Positions 16,743 through 25,011 of a stretch of 37,172 bases of DNA are shown piece after piece (positions within the stretch are counted from its first letter, which is position 1; each line of letters opens with the position of its first letter). The translations under genes were made by a program, and so were the position numbers. This stretch comes from Burkholderiaceae bacterium (GTDB lineage: Bacteria > Pseudomonadota > Gammaproteobacteria > Burkholderiales > Burkholderiaceae). The notes beneath the pieces are model-generated. The model was not told the origin of the DNA, did not search any database, and worked only from the letters and a program-made list of their open reading frames with translations. The stretch spans positions 1 to 37,172 of the forward strand of contig CANFWB010000014.1 of NCBI GenBank assembly GCA_947450605.1, in the 5' to 3' direction.

Positions 16743-17477
16743 ATGACTTTCATCCGATCCGCCCTTTTTACCTTGTTTCTACTGGTCTTTACGCCGATCT
16801 GGTCAGTGCTTTGCATATTGGTTTTTCCATTCCTCAATCCTGAGAATCGATATCGCTTTATCGGCCTCTGGAATAAAGTGGTCATCTGGATATTGCAACC
16901 CCTCTGCGGAATTCGTTATGAAATTCGTGGAATGGAAAATATGATGGCGGTGCTAGATAAACCCGTTGTCGTTCTTAGCAAGCATCAATCTGCTTACGAA
17001 ACTATTTTTTATATCGCCTTGCTTCCTAAGCAGGTCTGCTTCGTCTTTAAAAGAGAATTGCTTTGGATCCCCTTCTTTGGCTGGGCCTTAGCTTTACTTA
17101 AAATGATTCACATCAATCGCAATAGCAAAGAAACTGCCGCCCTCTCAGTAGTTGGTCAAGGTAAAAAGCGTTTAGGTGAGGGCAAATGGATCTTGTTGTT
17201 TCCGGAGGGCACCAGAACGCCTACTGGCTCCCATAAGCCCTATAGCAAAGGTGGTGCCAGGCTTGCGAGCGCTACTGAGGCCCTGGTTATTCCCATTGCC
17301 CATAATGCCGGTCGCTGCTGGCCAAAAAATAGCTTTCTCAAGCAACCGGGGACAGTAATCTTCTCAATTGGCCCAGCCATTGCCTCTGCCGGAAAAACTG
17401 GCGGGCAACTGCATCAAGAAGTGGAAAAGTGGATTGAAGCCGAGATGCGAGTAATTGATCCGGCCGCATATCAGTAG
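16743..17477 (+). CDS. plsC: 1-acyl-sn-glycerol-3-phosphate acyltransferase (PlsC family)
   Basis: A 244-residue inner-membrane acyltransferase with an N-terminal hydrophobic anchor (about 5-30). Motif I reads KHQSAYE, with catalytic H81 and E86; many PlsC proteins have HX4D, so the glutamate is a variation. Motif III FPEGTRTPTG is intact. It makes phosphatidic acid from lysophosphatidic acid. I chose ATG 16743, 7 bases after gmhB; an in-frame ATG at 16710 inside gmhB would add 11 polar residues, and neither has a strong ribosome-binding site. It converges on rsmA with a 19-base gap and no clear terminator. Confidence 0.9.
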   Translation: MTFIRSALFTLFLLVFTPIWSVLCILVFPFLNPENRYRFIGLWNKVVIWILQPLCGIRYEIRGMENMMAVLDKPVVVLSKHQSAYETIFYIALLPKQVCFVFKRELLWIPFFGWALALLKMIHINRNSKETAALSVVGQGKKRLGEGKWILLFPEGTRTPTGSHKPYSKGGARLASATEALVIPIAHNAGRCWPKNSFLKQPGTVIFSIGPAIASAGKTGGQLHQEVEKWIEAEMRVIDPAAYQ

Positions 17478-17496
17478 CTAGTATCGATTTGTAAAT

Positions 17497-18276
17497 TTAA
17501 GTGGCTAAGATCTTGGCCCATTCAATATAGCGCTCTACTGGAATATCTTGGGCTCGCGCTTTTAATTCGGTCTCGGATAAAGTCAGACGATCAGCGAAAA
17601 CCGATAAGTTAGTACGCAACATTTTTCTTCTCTGAGAAAAAGCTGCTGCTACTACTTTTTCCAATGCACGCCACTGGGCATCACTTAAATTGAAATCTTG
17701 TCGTGGAATCATGCGAACTACTGCTGAGTTCACTTTAGGCTGCGGATCAAATGCCTCAGGAGGAACCTCAAGCACAAGCTCCATGTCATAACGAGCTTGC
17801 AGCATCACAGATAGCCTACTGAATTCAGAGCCACCAGCCTTAGAAACCATCCGCTCCACTACTTCAGCCTGCAACATAAATACTTGCTCATCAATTACCT
17901 GGGCGGCGGAAACTAGGTGAAAAAGTAATGGCGAGGAGATGTTGTAAGGCAAGTTACCAACCACTTTACATAAACCGCTATTAGCTGGTCGCGTTGTTGC
18001 CCACTCCAGGAAATCAAACTTGAGCGCATCACCCTCAATAACATTCAATCCTTTGAGGTTTTCTTGATTCCAATAAGCAACCAAATCTCGATCAATCTCA
18101 AGAAGATCCAAGTGATCAAGATTGCTAAGCAGAGGTCTAGTTAGCGCACCAAGCCCAGGCCCGATTTCAATCACGTGCATATTTTCACTCGGATTGATTG
18201 CAGCAACGATGGAATAGATAACTCCCGAGTCCTGCAAAAAGTTTTGGCCAAATCGCTTACGAGCACGATGCATCAT
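17497..18276 (-). CDS. rsmA: 16S rRNA dimethyladenosine transferase RsmA (KsgA)
   Basis: A 259-residue SAM-dependent enzyme with the Rossmann motif EIGPGLGALTRPLL and the catalytic NLPYNISSPLLF motif. It dimethylates the two adjacent adenosines in the 3' terminal helix of 16S rRNA, and loss confers kasugamycin resistance in known species. The N-terminal RKRFGQNFLQD is typical. The ATG overlaps the pdxA stop (ATGA); a second ATG follows at once. It is the last gene of the lptD-surA-pdxA-rsmA run. Confidence 0.96.
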   Translation of the reverse strand: MMHRARKRFGQNFLQDSGVIYSIVAAINPSENMHVIEIGPGLGALTRPLLSNLDHLDLLEIDRDLVAYWNQENLKGLNVIEGDALKFDFLEWATTRPANSGLCKVVGNLPYNISSPLLFHLVSAAQVIDEQVFMLQAEVVERMVSKAGGSEFSRLSVMLQARYDMELVLEVPPEAFDPQPKVNSAVVRMIPRQDFNLSDAQWRALEKVVAAAFSQRRKMLRTNLSVFADRLTLSETELKARAQDIPVERYIEWAKILAT

Positions 18277-19292
18277 GTATTTACATTCTGAGAATTTACT
18301 GCTAATTGATAAGCCAATCTTAAGGCCTCAAGCATGCTGCCGGAATCCGCAACACCTTTACCAGCAATATCTAGCGCAGTGCCATGATCTACTGAGGTAC
18401 GAATAATCGGTAAACCTAAAGTGACATTCACGCCGCCACCAAAACTGACAAACTTGAATGGTGCTAAGCCTTGATCATGGTACATCGCAATAAATGCATC
18501 TACAGCCCCTAAGCAGCTAGCATCAAACATAGTGTCGCCCGGATAGGGTCCGCTCACCTGAATACCGAGGGCTTTTGCCGCTTCAATAGCGGGAGCAATT
18601 ATCTCAATTTCTTCGCGCCCAAGATAACCTGATTCTCCTGCATGCGGATTGAGGCCTGCAACACGAAGCACGGGGTTAGCAATCGCAAATTTTGTACGCA
18701 AGTCTGCATTAACAATACGAATAGTTTCCAGAATATGTTTTTGATTCAGGGCGCCAGCGACTCCGCTCAAAGGAAGATGGGTGGTAACCAAGGCAACCCT
18801 CAGTGCACAACCCTTGCGAAGCCTCAAAAATCCTGCCGGCAAATTGGTACACAACATCATGACCACGTGATCTTGATTGCATAGGCTAGCCAAGTACTCT
18901 GTATGCCCTGTAAATAGGGTAGCACCCACAGCAACTCCATCATTGATCACACTCTTTTGTATTGGTGCAGTTACCATCGCATCAAAGCGACCATCAAGAC
19001 AGCCCTTAGTTGCAACATCTAGCATCTCAAGAACATATTGTGCGTTAGCGGGGTTTAATTGTCCGGATAGTACCGGTGAGGCCACTGAGATAGCCTCTAC
19101 TCTCAAACGAGCCACTAGCTCCCTAGGCATATTAGCCATAGAAAATAGGCCATCATCACCCAGCAAAGTAATAGTCGCCGCAGGCTGCTCTTGCAAGAAG
19201 GCAAGTGCAGCAGCGAGAGAAACCTCTGGACCAACCCCTGCAGGCTCGCCAGAGCTAATGACGAGATTAACGAGGGCTGGCTGCTGGATCAT
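18273..19292 (-). CDS. pdxA: 4-hydroxythreonine-4-phosphate dehydrogenase
   Basis: A 339-residue PdxA with the three metal-binding histidines visible: H172 (THLPL), H217 (NPHAGE) and H272 (MYHDQG). The substrate-loop motif TGHTEYLA is also present. It oxidises 4-phosphohydroxy-threonine in pyridoxal phosphate synthesis, feeding PdxJ. Its start lies inside surA, with a 26-base overlap, and its stop overlaps rsmA, so all four genes are probably one transcript. Confidence 0.96.
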   Translation of the reverse strand: MIQQPALVNLVISSGEPAGVGPEVSLAAALAFLQEQPAATITLLGDDGLFSMANMPRELVARLRVEAISVASPVLSGQLNPANAQYVLEMLDVATKGCLDGRFDAMVTAPIQKSVINDGVAVGATLFTGHTEYLASLCNQDHVVMMLCTNLPAGFLRLRKGCALRVALVTTHLPLSGVAGALNQKHILETIRIVNADLRTKFAIANPVLRVAGLNPHAGESGYLGREEIEIIAPAIEAAKALGIQVSGPYPGDTMFDASCLGAVDAFIAMYHDQGLAPFKFVSFGGGVNVTLGLPIIRTSVDHGTALDIAGKGVADSGSMLEALRLAYQLAVNSQNVNT

Positions 19293-20715
19293 CTGCGTTA
19301 ATGATCTTCACCGTAGCGGTATCGCGTAATTCACGCAACCAATCTTGATAGGCTTGCTCAAACTTACGCTCACGGATTGCTGCACGAGCAAACTGACGCT
19401 GTTTTTCCACGGTCAACTGTGCTTCACGGCGCTCCAGCACCTGAATTAAATGCCAGCCGAACTCAGTCTTTACTGGGTTGCTCACCTCACCAATTTGCAA
19501 GCGATTCATGGCTTGATCAAATTCTGGAACCAAATCACCAGGCCCCATCCAACCAAGATTTCCACCATTAGGAGCAGATCCATCTTCGGAATATTTTTTA
19601 GCCAATTCACCAAAATCAGCAGTCTTGGCACGCACCTGATCACGGTAACCTGCAAGGCGTCTTTCAGCATCTTGATCGGTTAATCCAGCACGATTACGCA
19701 GCAAGATATGGCGAGATAAAGTCTGTGTCACCATAATATTTTGAGGGATGGATGATGCGCTCTCTTGTGGGGCAGCCGGCTGAACTTCAGGAGCGCCCGC
19801 CACCAACGCACGACGATCTAGAACCTTTAAGACGTGATAACCAGCAGGGCTCTTCACAACCGCATTGGCAACCTGACCTCCACCGGTATTTCTAACAGCC
19901 TCATAAAATAATTGCGGCAAGCGCTCAGGAGTGCGATAACCCAACTCCTGAAACTTAATCTTCGGATTATCTTTTGCGGCCATTGCGCCCAATTGCAAGA
20001 AATCCACATCGCCACGCGCCTCACGTAGAAGTGCTTCTGCTTTTTTCTTTGCCTCAGCTTGAGCGCCAGCGCCTGCGCTAGCATCTGCGGGAATAAAAAT
20101 CTGTGCTACATCAATTTCTTCTGGCTCACCTTTTGCGGCTGGAGTTGAGCGCGCTGCACCTCCTCCAGTTACAGCACGATTTCGATCTGTAATGAAGTTA
20201 TCAATTTCCGCATCAGAAATTTTTACTTTGCCTTCAACTTCCCGTTCGCGATAACGACTAATAGTCACCTCTTCGCGTAACATCTCACGATAGCGCTCAT
20301 AGGTACTGCCAGATGCCGCTATCTTGATCTTCAATTCGGCAATAGTGAGTTTATTTTTAGTGGCGATATCGCCAATAATTTTATCGAGCTCCTTATTGCT
20401 TACAGCAAGACCCTCTTGCTCAGCATTTTGGATTTGAATCTTTTCAAGGATGAGGCGCTCCAGGACAGTCTTGCGTAAAGTAGCGGCATCCGGAAGCTTG
20501 GCTCCCTGCTTTTGAAGCGCTGCAATTCGATCATCAATCTCCTTACGCGTTACATAGCCAGTATTCACTACTGCCGCGACACCATCAATATTGCGAATTT
20601 TGCTATCCGCGGCAGTCTTCGAACTATCTTGCGCAAAAGCGAATTGAGACAGCAAAGCAGCGCCAGCCAATATCGTAGCTGCAAAAGCTTGGTTAAATCG
20701 ATTCCTACACATCAT
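19267..20715 (-). CDS. surA: Periplasmic chaperone / peptidyl-prolyl isomerase SurA
   Basis: A 482-residue exported protein with a signal peptide (likely cleaved after AFA, near residue 28). It has an N-terminal SurA chaperone domain (about 35-180) and two parvulin domains, one around 195-310 and one around 325-430 (SRHILLR ... YSEDGSAPNGGNLGWMGPGDLVPEFD), followed by a C-terminal helix. SurA escorts unfolded outer-membrane proteins, notably LptD, across the periplasm to BAM. It directly follows lptD with an ATGA overlap. A glycine/alanine-rich insert near residues 185-215 is longer than in E. coli, as judged by eye. Confidence 0.94.
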   Translation of the reverse strand: MMCRNRFNQAFAATILAGAALLSQFAFAQDSSKTAADSKIRNIDGVAAVVNTGYVTRKEIDDRIAALQKQGAKLPDAATLRKTVLERLILEKIQIQNAEQEGLAVSNKELDKIIGDIATKNKLTIAELKIKIAASGSTYERYREMLREEVTISRYREREVEGKVKISDAEIDNFITDRNRAVTGGGAARSTPAAKGEPEEIDVAQIFIPADASAGAGAQAEAKKKAEALLREARGDVDFLQLGAMAAKDNPKIKFQELGYRTPERLPQLFYEAVRNTGGGQVANAVVKSPAGYHVLKVLDRRALVAGAPEVQPAAPQESASSIPQNIMVTQTLSRHILLRNRAGLTDQDAERRLAGYRDQVRAKTADFGELAKKYSEDGSAPNGGNLGWMGPGDLVPEFDQAMNRLQIGEVSNPVKTEFGWHLIQVLERREAQLTVEKQRQFARAAIRERKFEQAYQDWLRELRDTATVKIINADDPAASPR

Positions 20716-23246
20716 TGATAGTTCTCATATATTGAAGGGGGTATAGGCTTAGAGGTGGGCATATATCCAGGAACATTAAACTTCATGATATCAACTGGAT
20801 TGCTTCCAGCGCTACCAAATCCCCTAAATTCTATTTGGAATAGAACTTGAGTGGTGGTTATTTGCGAGGTATTGAGCATCTGAGAATAGGCTCCCCGCAA
20901 AGTCCAGCAGTCTCGCATCCACTCCAGAGCTACAAGTGTATTCAGCGTTTTGGTCGTTAAAGCGTCATAACCCCAACGGCCCAGGACGGAAACCTCGCGA
21001 GTAAGTGGCCATTGGCCTGAAATATTGTATTGATCAGTAGTGGTAGCCGCAGGGACATAGGGCTGATTATTCTGAACGGATGCTTGTGTTGGCGGCGTCC
21101 AAACATTGCGATAGCCAAAGTTCAAACTTCTTCCAGGTGTAGGGCGCCAACTTCCCCCTACCGTTGTTTGAACCAAGCGATTCAATTGGGTGTTGTACTG
21201 ACCGAACATGTCAGCACTAAAGTTACCCAGCAGACGTACTGAGGCTGATCCCAAGGTATCTGAGTAAGTGGTAGGGTTTGCAATGGTGCCGTTGAGACCC
21301 ACCTTCTGCCCAGTAAAGGCCTGACGCTGAGCAAGAGTGATGTTAGCCCGTTCCGCGCCGGTATTGGCCTCAATCATGCGACTAGTTAAGCCGCCAGTCA
21401 GTTTATTGTTATCAGCAACGCGGTCATTGCCGATGAATGTGTTTTCGCTAAAGATTTGAGTTACGCCAAAACCAGCATCCGCCGTATCAAACAAAGGCGT
21501 TTGAGCTTGACTCTGGAATGGCGTATACACATAAAAAGCTCTTGGCTCCATCGTGAGCAACATATCTCGACCAAAGAAGCCTTTTAACTCAGCCGCCTCT
21601 CTTTCAAATGCCAAGCCTGAATCCAAACTGAATGTGGGGATGGTAAAGCCCTGCGCAGCTGGCGCACCAGCTGGGTTGTAGGGTGTTGCGTTATAGGTAT
21701 TTGACTGAAAACTCACCTTAGGGGTGATGAAATAACCAGGCGTAATCTGAGGAAGAGCCATGGCGCCCTTAATGACCGTTCGATCCGCTTGGCTGTAGGC
21801 GCCTGGAGCAGTTGCCGCCAAGTTGCCGCCAATGTTGTAGGCAAAGCGCGTGAAATCTGTTGAGAAAGTCGTTGCAGGGCCCGATGGTAAGGTGATGTAC
21901 TTCCCACTAGCATCAGCCACTGCTGGTGTTAAACGATTGTTATAGGCGGCAGTGATGTTCGGCAAAATATTGTATGGGGACTGCACTGTTACCGTTGGGT
22001 CTGGCTGCAAGGTTTGGAAAGTCAAAGCCCTTGCTCCCACGGTCCAATTACTCAGGCTCCCCGTCAAATTCTTAGTAGTACCAACTTCTTGGCGAAACTG
22101 GCTAGTCACTGCGCCAGCAATACTTTGTGAAAAATCAGTTGGATATAAGTTATCTGAAACCCGCGCCATATTGGCATAACCCGTCCATGCGCCGGCAATT
22201 GGGATTCCGCCCATTCCCAATAAGTCACCACTAAAGTTTTGTCTCTGCTGCCAGTCATAGCGCCAGCGATCAGTACCCGTCTTGCGGTCATAAGGGAGGT
22301 AGTCTCCACCTAAGCTCCCCGCATATTGCTGATCCAAAAATTGGTATTTGGCGCCCAGTTGAACACCGCGCTGACCCATCACCCGCGGTATCAATAACAA
22401 ATCGCGATTAGGTGCGATGTTGACGTAATACGGCTGCGTGATATCAATACCGTTATTGGAGTTATAGCCAACCACTGGCGCTAATATTCCAGAACGGCGT
22501 TGATTGGCTGTTGGAGCGGTGAAATAAGGCACATAAGCGATAGGTACATCAAAGAATCGCATTACGCCGTGCGTGCCGACCATTTCCTTTTGCTCGTTAT
22601 CTATCTCAAGCGTACTAGCCGTGAAATACCAATCCAGATTTTCTGGAGTACATGTGGTGTAAGTGGCCTTATCAAACACAAATACATCAGAGGTTTCAAT
22701 TGTTAGTTTTTTTGCATAACCACTGGCGCGGTTATCACGTAGCTCGTAATTTGGAGTCTCCATCTCTCCTTCACGCGCATCTACTCTAAAGCGCGCCTTA
22801 GGCCCTTTGAAGCTAGCGTTCCCTTTTGAAAATTCAGTATTGCCAGATAAATCTGCCACATCTGAATCAGGGTCGTATTTAATTTCATCCGCCTTAATAA
22901 CGGCACCGTTACGACGTATTTGTGCCCGCCCTTTTAAACGCATTTCCCGATCCACGATTCCATCAATCGAATCGCTCGACGTAAAGGTCAATGCTTTACC
23001 ATCCTCAATAGGCTTTCCCACTCGCAGTTGATCATCTAGTTTTAGGACGGTGACATCGCCACGATCTGGAATCAAAACAGAGTTGGCGGAGTTGGCCAAA
23101 GACTGCGCAGAAGGAGATAAAGGAGCGGGTGCTTGGGCAATACTGGGAAGAGCAAATTGTGACAATGCAACCCCCATCAATAATCGCAGGGTAGCAGCTA
23201 AAAAAAGAGGGGCGCAAAGGCCGGCGCGACGGCGATAATGACTCAT
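20712..23246 (-). CDS. lptD: LPS-assembly outer-membrane protein LptD
   Basis: An 844-residue protein with a signal peptide ending near AQA (residue 39), a periplasmic OstA/LptA-like jellyroll (about 65-230) and a large C-terminal beta-barrel that ends at ENYQ after a short extension. LptD with LptE inserts LPS into the outer leaflet. Only two cysteines remain in the mature chain, C199 (YTTCTPENLDWY) and C780 (MRDCWTLRG). These match the long-range disulfide partners of E. coli LptD but without the second pair. The gene heads the lptD-surA-pdxA-rsmA run. A perfect minus-strand TATAAT at 23264-23269 lies close upstream. Confidence 0.95.
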   Translation of the reverse strand: MSHYRRRAGLCAPLFLAATLRLLMGVALSQFALPSIAQAPAPLSPSAQSLANSANSVLIPDRGDVTVLKLDDQLRVGKPIEDGKALTFTSSDSIDGIVDREMRLKGRAQIRRNGAVIKADEIKYDPDSDVADLSGNTEFSKGNASFKGPKARFRVDAREGEMETPNYELRDNRASGYAKKLTIETSDVFVFDKATYTTCTPENLDWYFTASTLEIDNEQKEMVGTHGVMRFFDVPIAYVPYFTAPTANQRRSGILAPVVGYNSNNGIDITQPYYVNIAPNRDLLLIPRVMGQRGVQLGAKYQFLDQQYAGSLGGDYLPYDRKTGTDRWRYDWQQRQNFSGDLLGMGGIPIAGAWTGYANMARVSDNLYPTDFSQSIAGAVTSQFRQEVGTTKNLTGSLSNWTVGARALTFQTLQPDPTVTVQSPYNILPNITAAYNNRLTPAVADASGKYITLPSGPATTFSTDFTRFAYNIGGNLAATAPGAYSQADRTVIKGAMALPQITPGYFITPKVSFQSNTYNATPYNPAGAPAAQGFTIPTFSLDSGLAFEREAAELKGFFGRDMLLTMEPRAFYVYTPFQSQAQTPLFDTADAGFGVTQIFSENTFIGNDRVADNNKLTGGLTSRMIEANTGAERANITLAQRQAFTGQKVGLNGTIANPTTYSDTLGSASVRLLGNFSADMFGQYNTQLNRLVQTTVGGSWRPTPGRSLNFGYRNVWTPPTQASVQNNQPYVPAATTTDQYNISGQWPLTREVSVLGRWGYDALTTKTLNTLVALEWMRDCWTLRGAYSQMLNTSQITTTQVLFQIEFRGFGSAGSNPVDIMKFNVPGYMPTSKPIPPSIYENYQ

Positions 23247-23262
23247 AGATCCAGACCCGCCT

Positions 23263-23269
23263 TATTATA
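23263..23269. promoter_or_regulatory. Overlapping divergent -10 boxes for lptD and amgK
   Basis: The gap between the lptD and amgK starts is only 33 bases. Within it, TATAAT on the minus strand (23264-23269) is a perfect -10 box for lptD, and TATTAT on the plus strand (23263-23268) is a fair one for amgK. The two share the same bases, so polymerase could occupy only one direction at a time. No good -35 is visible for either. Confidence 0.4.
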
Positions 23270-23279
23270 CGAATCGACC

Positions 23280-24281
23280 ATGACCGACTCTCGCTTAGAT
23301 ACCCTCCGCAACTGGCTAAAAGGCCTTGAAGCTAGCTGGCAATTAGATCTCCTCACTTTGGCACCCGCCTCGGCAGATGCCAGCTTTCGACGGTATTTTC
23401 GAATTGAGTCCAAAAACCCGGATTTTCCGACTTTGATCGTGATGGATGCCCCACCCCAACATGAGCCCTTGGATGCCTTCATTAAGGTCGATTTATTGCT
23501 CGACAAGGCGGGCTTAAATGTTCCTAAAATTCTAGAAAAAAATGTTGTTGAAGGCTTTCTTTTGCTCAACGATCTTGGCAATACAACTTACCTCGCCGAG
23601 TTGAACGAAGCAACGGCAGATCTTCTCTATCGAGATGCCACCCATGCTTTAGTGCAAATGCAATTGGCGAGCAAACCCGATGTATTGCCAAATTACGATG
23701 AAGCACTATTACAACGAGAATTAGATTTGTTTCCAGAGTGGTACCTGAAGAAGCATCTGAAAAGCGAATTAACAGATCTTCAGAATAATCAAATCAAACA
23801 GGCATTTGATTTGATTATTCAAAATAATTTAGCTCAGGCAAAAGTCTATGTTCATCGCGATTACCATTCACGCAATCTCATGGTGACCGAAGAAAATAAC
23901 CCAGGCGTGATTGATTTTCAAGATGCGGTTTATGGACCGATTACTTACGACGCTGCCTCGCTCTGGCGTGATGCCTACATTGCATGGCCGGAAGAACGTG
24001 TGATTGATTGGGTGATTAAGTTTTGGGAAGAAGGTCGCAAATCGGACTTACCCATGCCGAATGATTTTGGACAGTTTTATCGTGACTTCGAGTGGATGGG
24101 ATTACAGCGCCACCTGAAAGTCTTGGGTATTTTTGCAAGGTTGTTTCATCGCGATGGAAAAGACGGCTACCTCAAAGATATCCCTTTGGTGCTCGAGTAT
24201 GCAATTGCCACCGCCAACCGTTATATTGAATTAAAACCTTTGGCACGTATTTTGGAATCGACACGCCTAACCAAGGAATAA
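23280..24281 (+). CDS. amgK: N-acetylmuramate/N-acetylglucosamine kinase AmgK
   Basis: A 333-residue kinase of the aminoglycoside phosphotransferase fold. The catalytic loop HRDYHSRN (D194, N199) and metal-binding VIDFQDAVYGP (D212) are intact, and DASFRRYFR near the N-terminus is typical of AmgK. AmgK phosphorylates the anomeric carbon of MurNAc and GlcNAc released in cell-wall recycling. The assignment rests on the neighbours: murU follows after 10 bases and lptD is divergent, the same arrangement as in Pseudomonas putida. I chose ATG 23280; an in-frame ATG at 23238 lies inside lptD. Confidence 0.92.
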   Translation: MTDSRLDTLRNWLKGLEASWQLDLLTLAPASADASFRRYFRIESKNPDFPTLIVMDAPPQHEPLDAFIKVDLLLDKAGLNVPKILEKNVVEGFLLLNDLGNTTYLAELNEATADLLYRDATHALVQMQLASKPDVLPNYDEALLQRELDLFPEWYLKKHLKSELTDLQNNQIKQAFDLIIQNNLAQAKVYVHRDYHSRNLMVTEENNPGVIDFQDAVYGPITYDAASLWRDAYIAWPEERVIDWVIKFWEEGRKSDLPMPNDFGQFYRDFEWMGLQRHLKVLGIFARLFHRDGKDGYLKDIPLVLEYAIATANRYIELKPLARILESTRLTKE

Positions 24282-24291
24282 GCATCAATTC

Positions 24292-25011
24292 ATGATGGAT
24301 CAGCGCAACCTCACCCCTTGTTTATTGCTTGCTGCAGGTCGAGGTGAGCGCATGCGCCCTTTAACCGACGAGTTACCCAAGCCTCTACTGACCATCAAGA
24401 AGAAATCCTTGCTAGCGTGGCATTTAGAGGCATTGAGTGAAGCGGGCATTCAAAAGGTCGTGATTAATCATGCTTGGCTTGGGAACAAGATTGAGGAGGC
24501 TTTGGGGGATGGCAGTCAATTTGGTCTCAATATTGCCTACTCCCCAGAAGCTAGCGCTCTAGAAACAGCTGGAGGCATCCGCAAGGCACTACCCCTCCTA
24601 AACCCAAAGGACTATTTCTTAGTCATCAATGGCGATGTCTTTAGTCCCCATTTGCCAATGAAGAGGCTCCTGGAAGTGGCTTCTCGCTTTCGCAGCCTAC
24701 CCAATCAGCCCTTGGCGCACCTTCTCATGGTTCCAAACCCGGTTCAACACCCTGAAGGAGACTTTTATCTCCATGGCTCGCAAATATCTAACGAATGTCA
24801 AGACGGTGCTGAAAAGCTCACCTTTTCCGGCATTGGCCTATATCACCGAGACCTATTCCAGGAGCTAGAAATAGGCACTCCTGCCAAGCTAGCCCCCCTT
24901 CTCAGAGAGGCAATGCTTCAAAATAGAATCTCCGGTGAAAAATATACTGGTCCATGGCACGATGTAGGTACACCTCAACGATTACAAGAGCTCAATGCAG
25001 CGGATGAATAA
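24292..25011 (+). CDS. murU: N-acetylmuramate alpha-1-phosphate uridylyltransferase MurU
   Basis: A 239-residue sugar-nucleotide transferase. LLAAGRGERMRPLTDELPKP is the nucleotide-binding signature, the GDVF motif supplies a metal-binding aspartate near residue 118, and a second acidic patch lies near the C-terminus (GPWHDVGTPQRL). With AmgK it converts recycled MurNAc to UDP-MurNAc, bypassing MurA and MurB and so the fosfomycin target. Glucose-1-phosphate thymidylyltransferases share this fold; the amgK neighbour supports MurU. Its end overlaps the pepP start. Confidence 0.93.
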   Translation: MMDQRNLTPCLLLAAGRGERMRPLTDELPKPLLTIKKKSLLAWHLEALSEAGIQKVVINHAWLGNKIEEALGDGSQFGLNIAYSPEASALETAGGIRKALPLLNPKDYFLVINGDVFSPHLPMKRLLEVASRFRSLPNQPLAHLLMVPNPVQHPEGDFYLHGSQISNECQDGAEKLTFSGIGLYHRDLFQELEIGTPAKLAPLLREAMLQNRISGEKYTGPWHDVGTPQRLQELNAADE

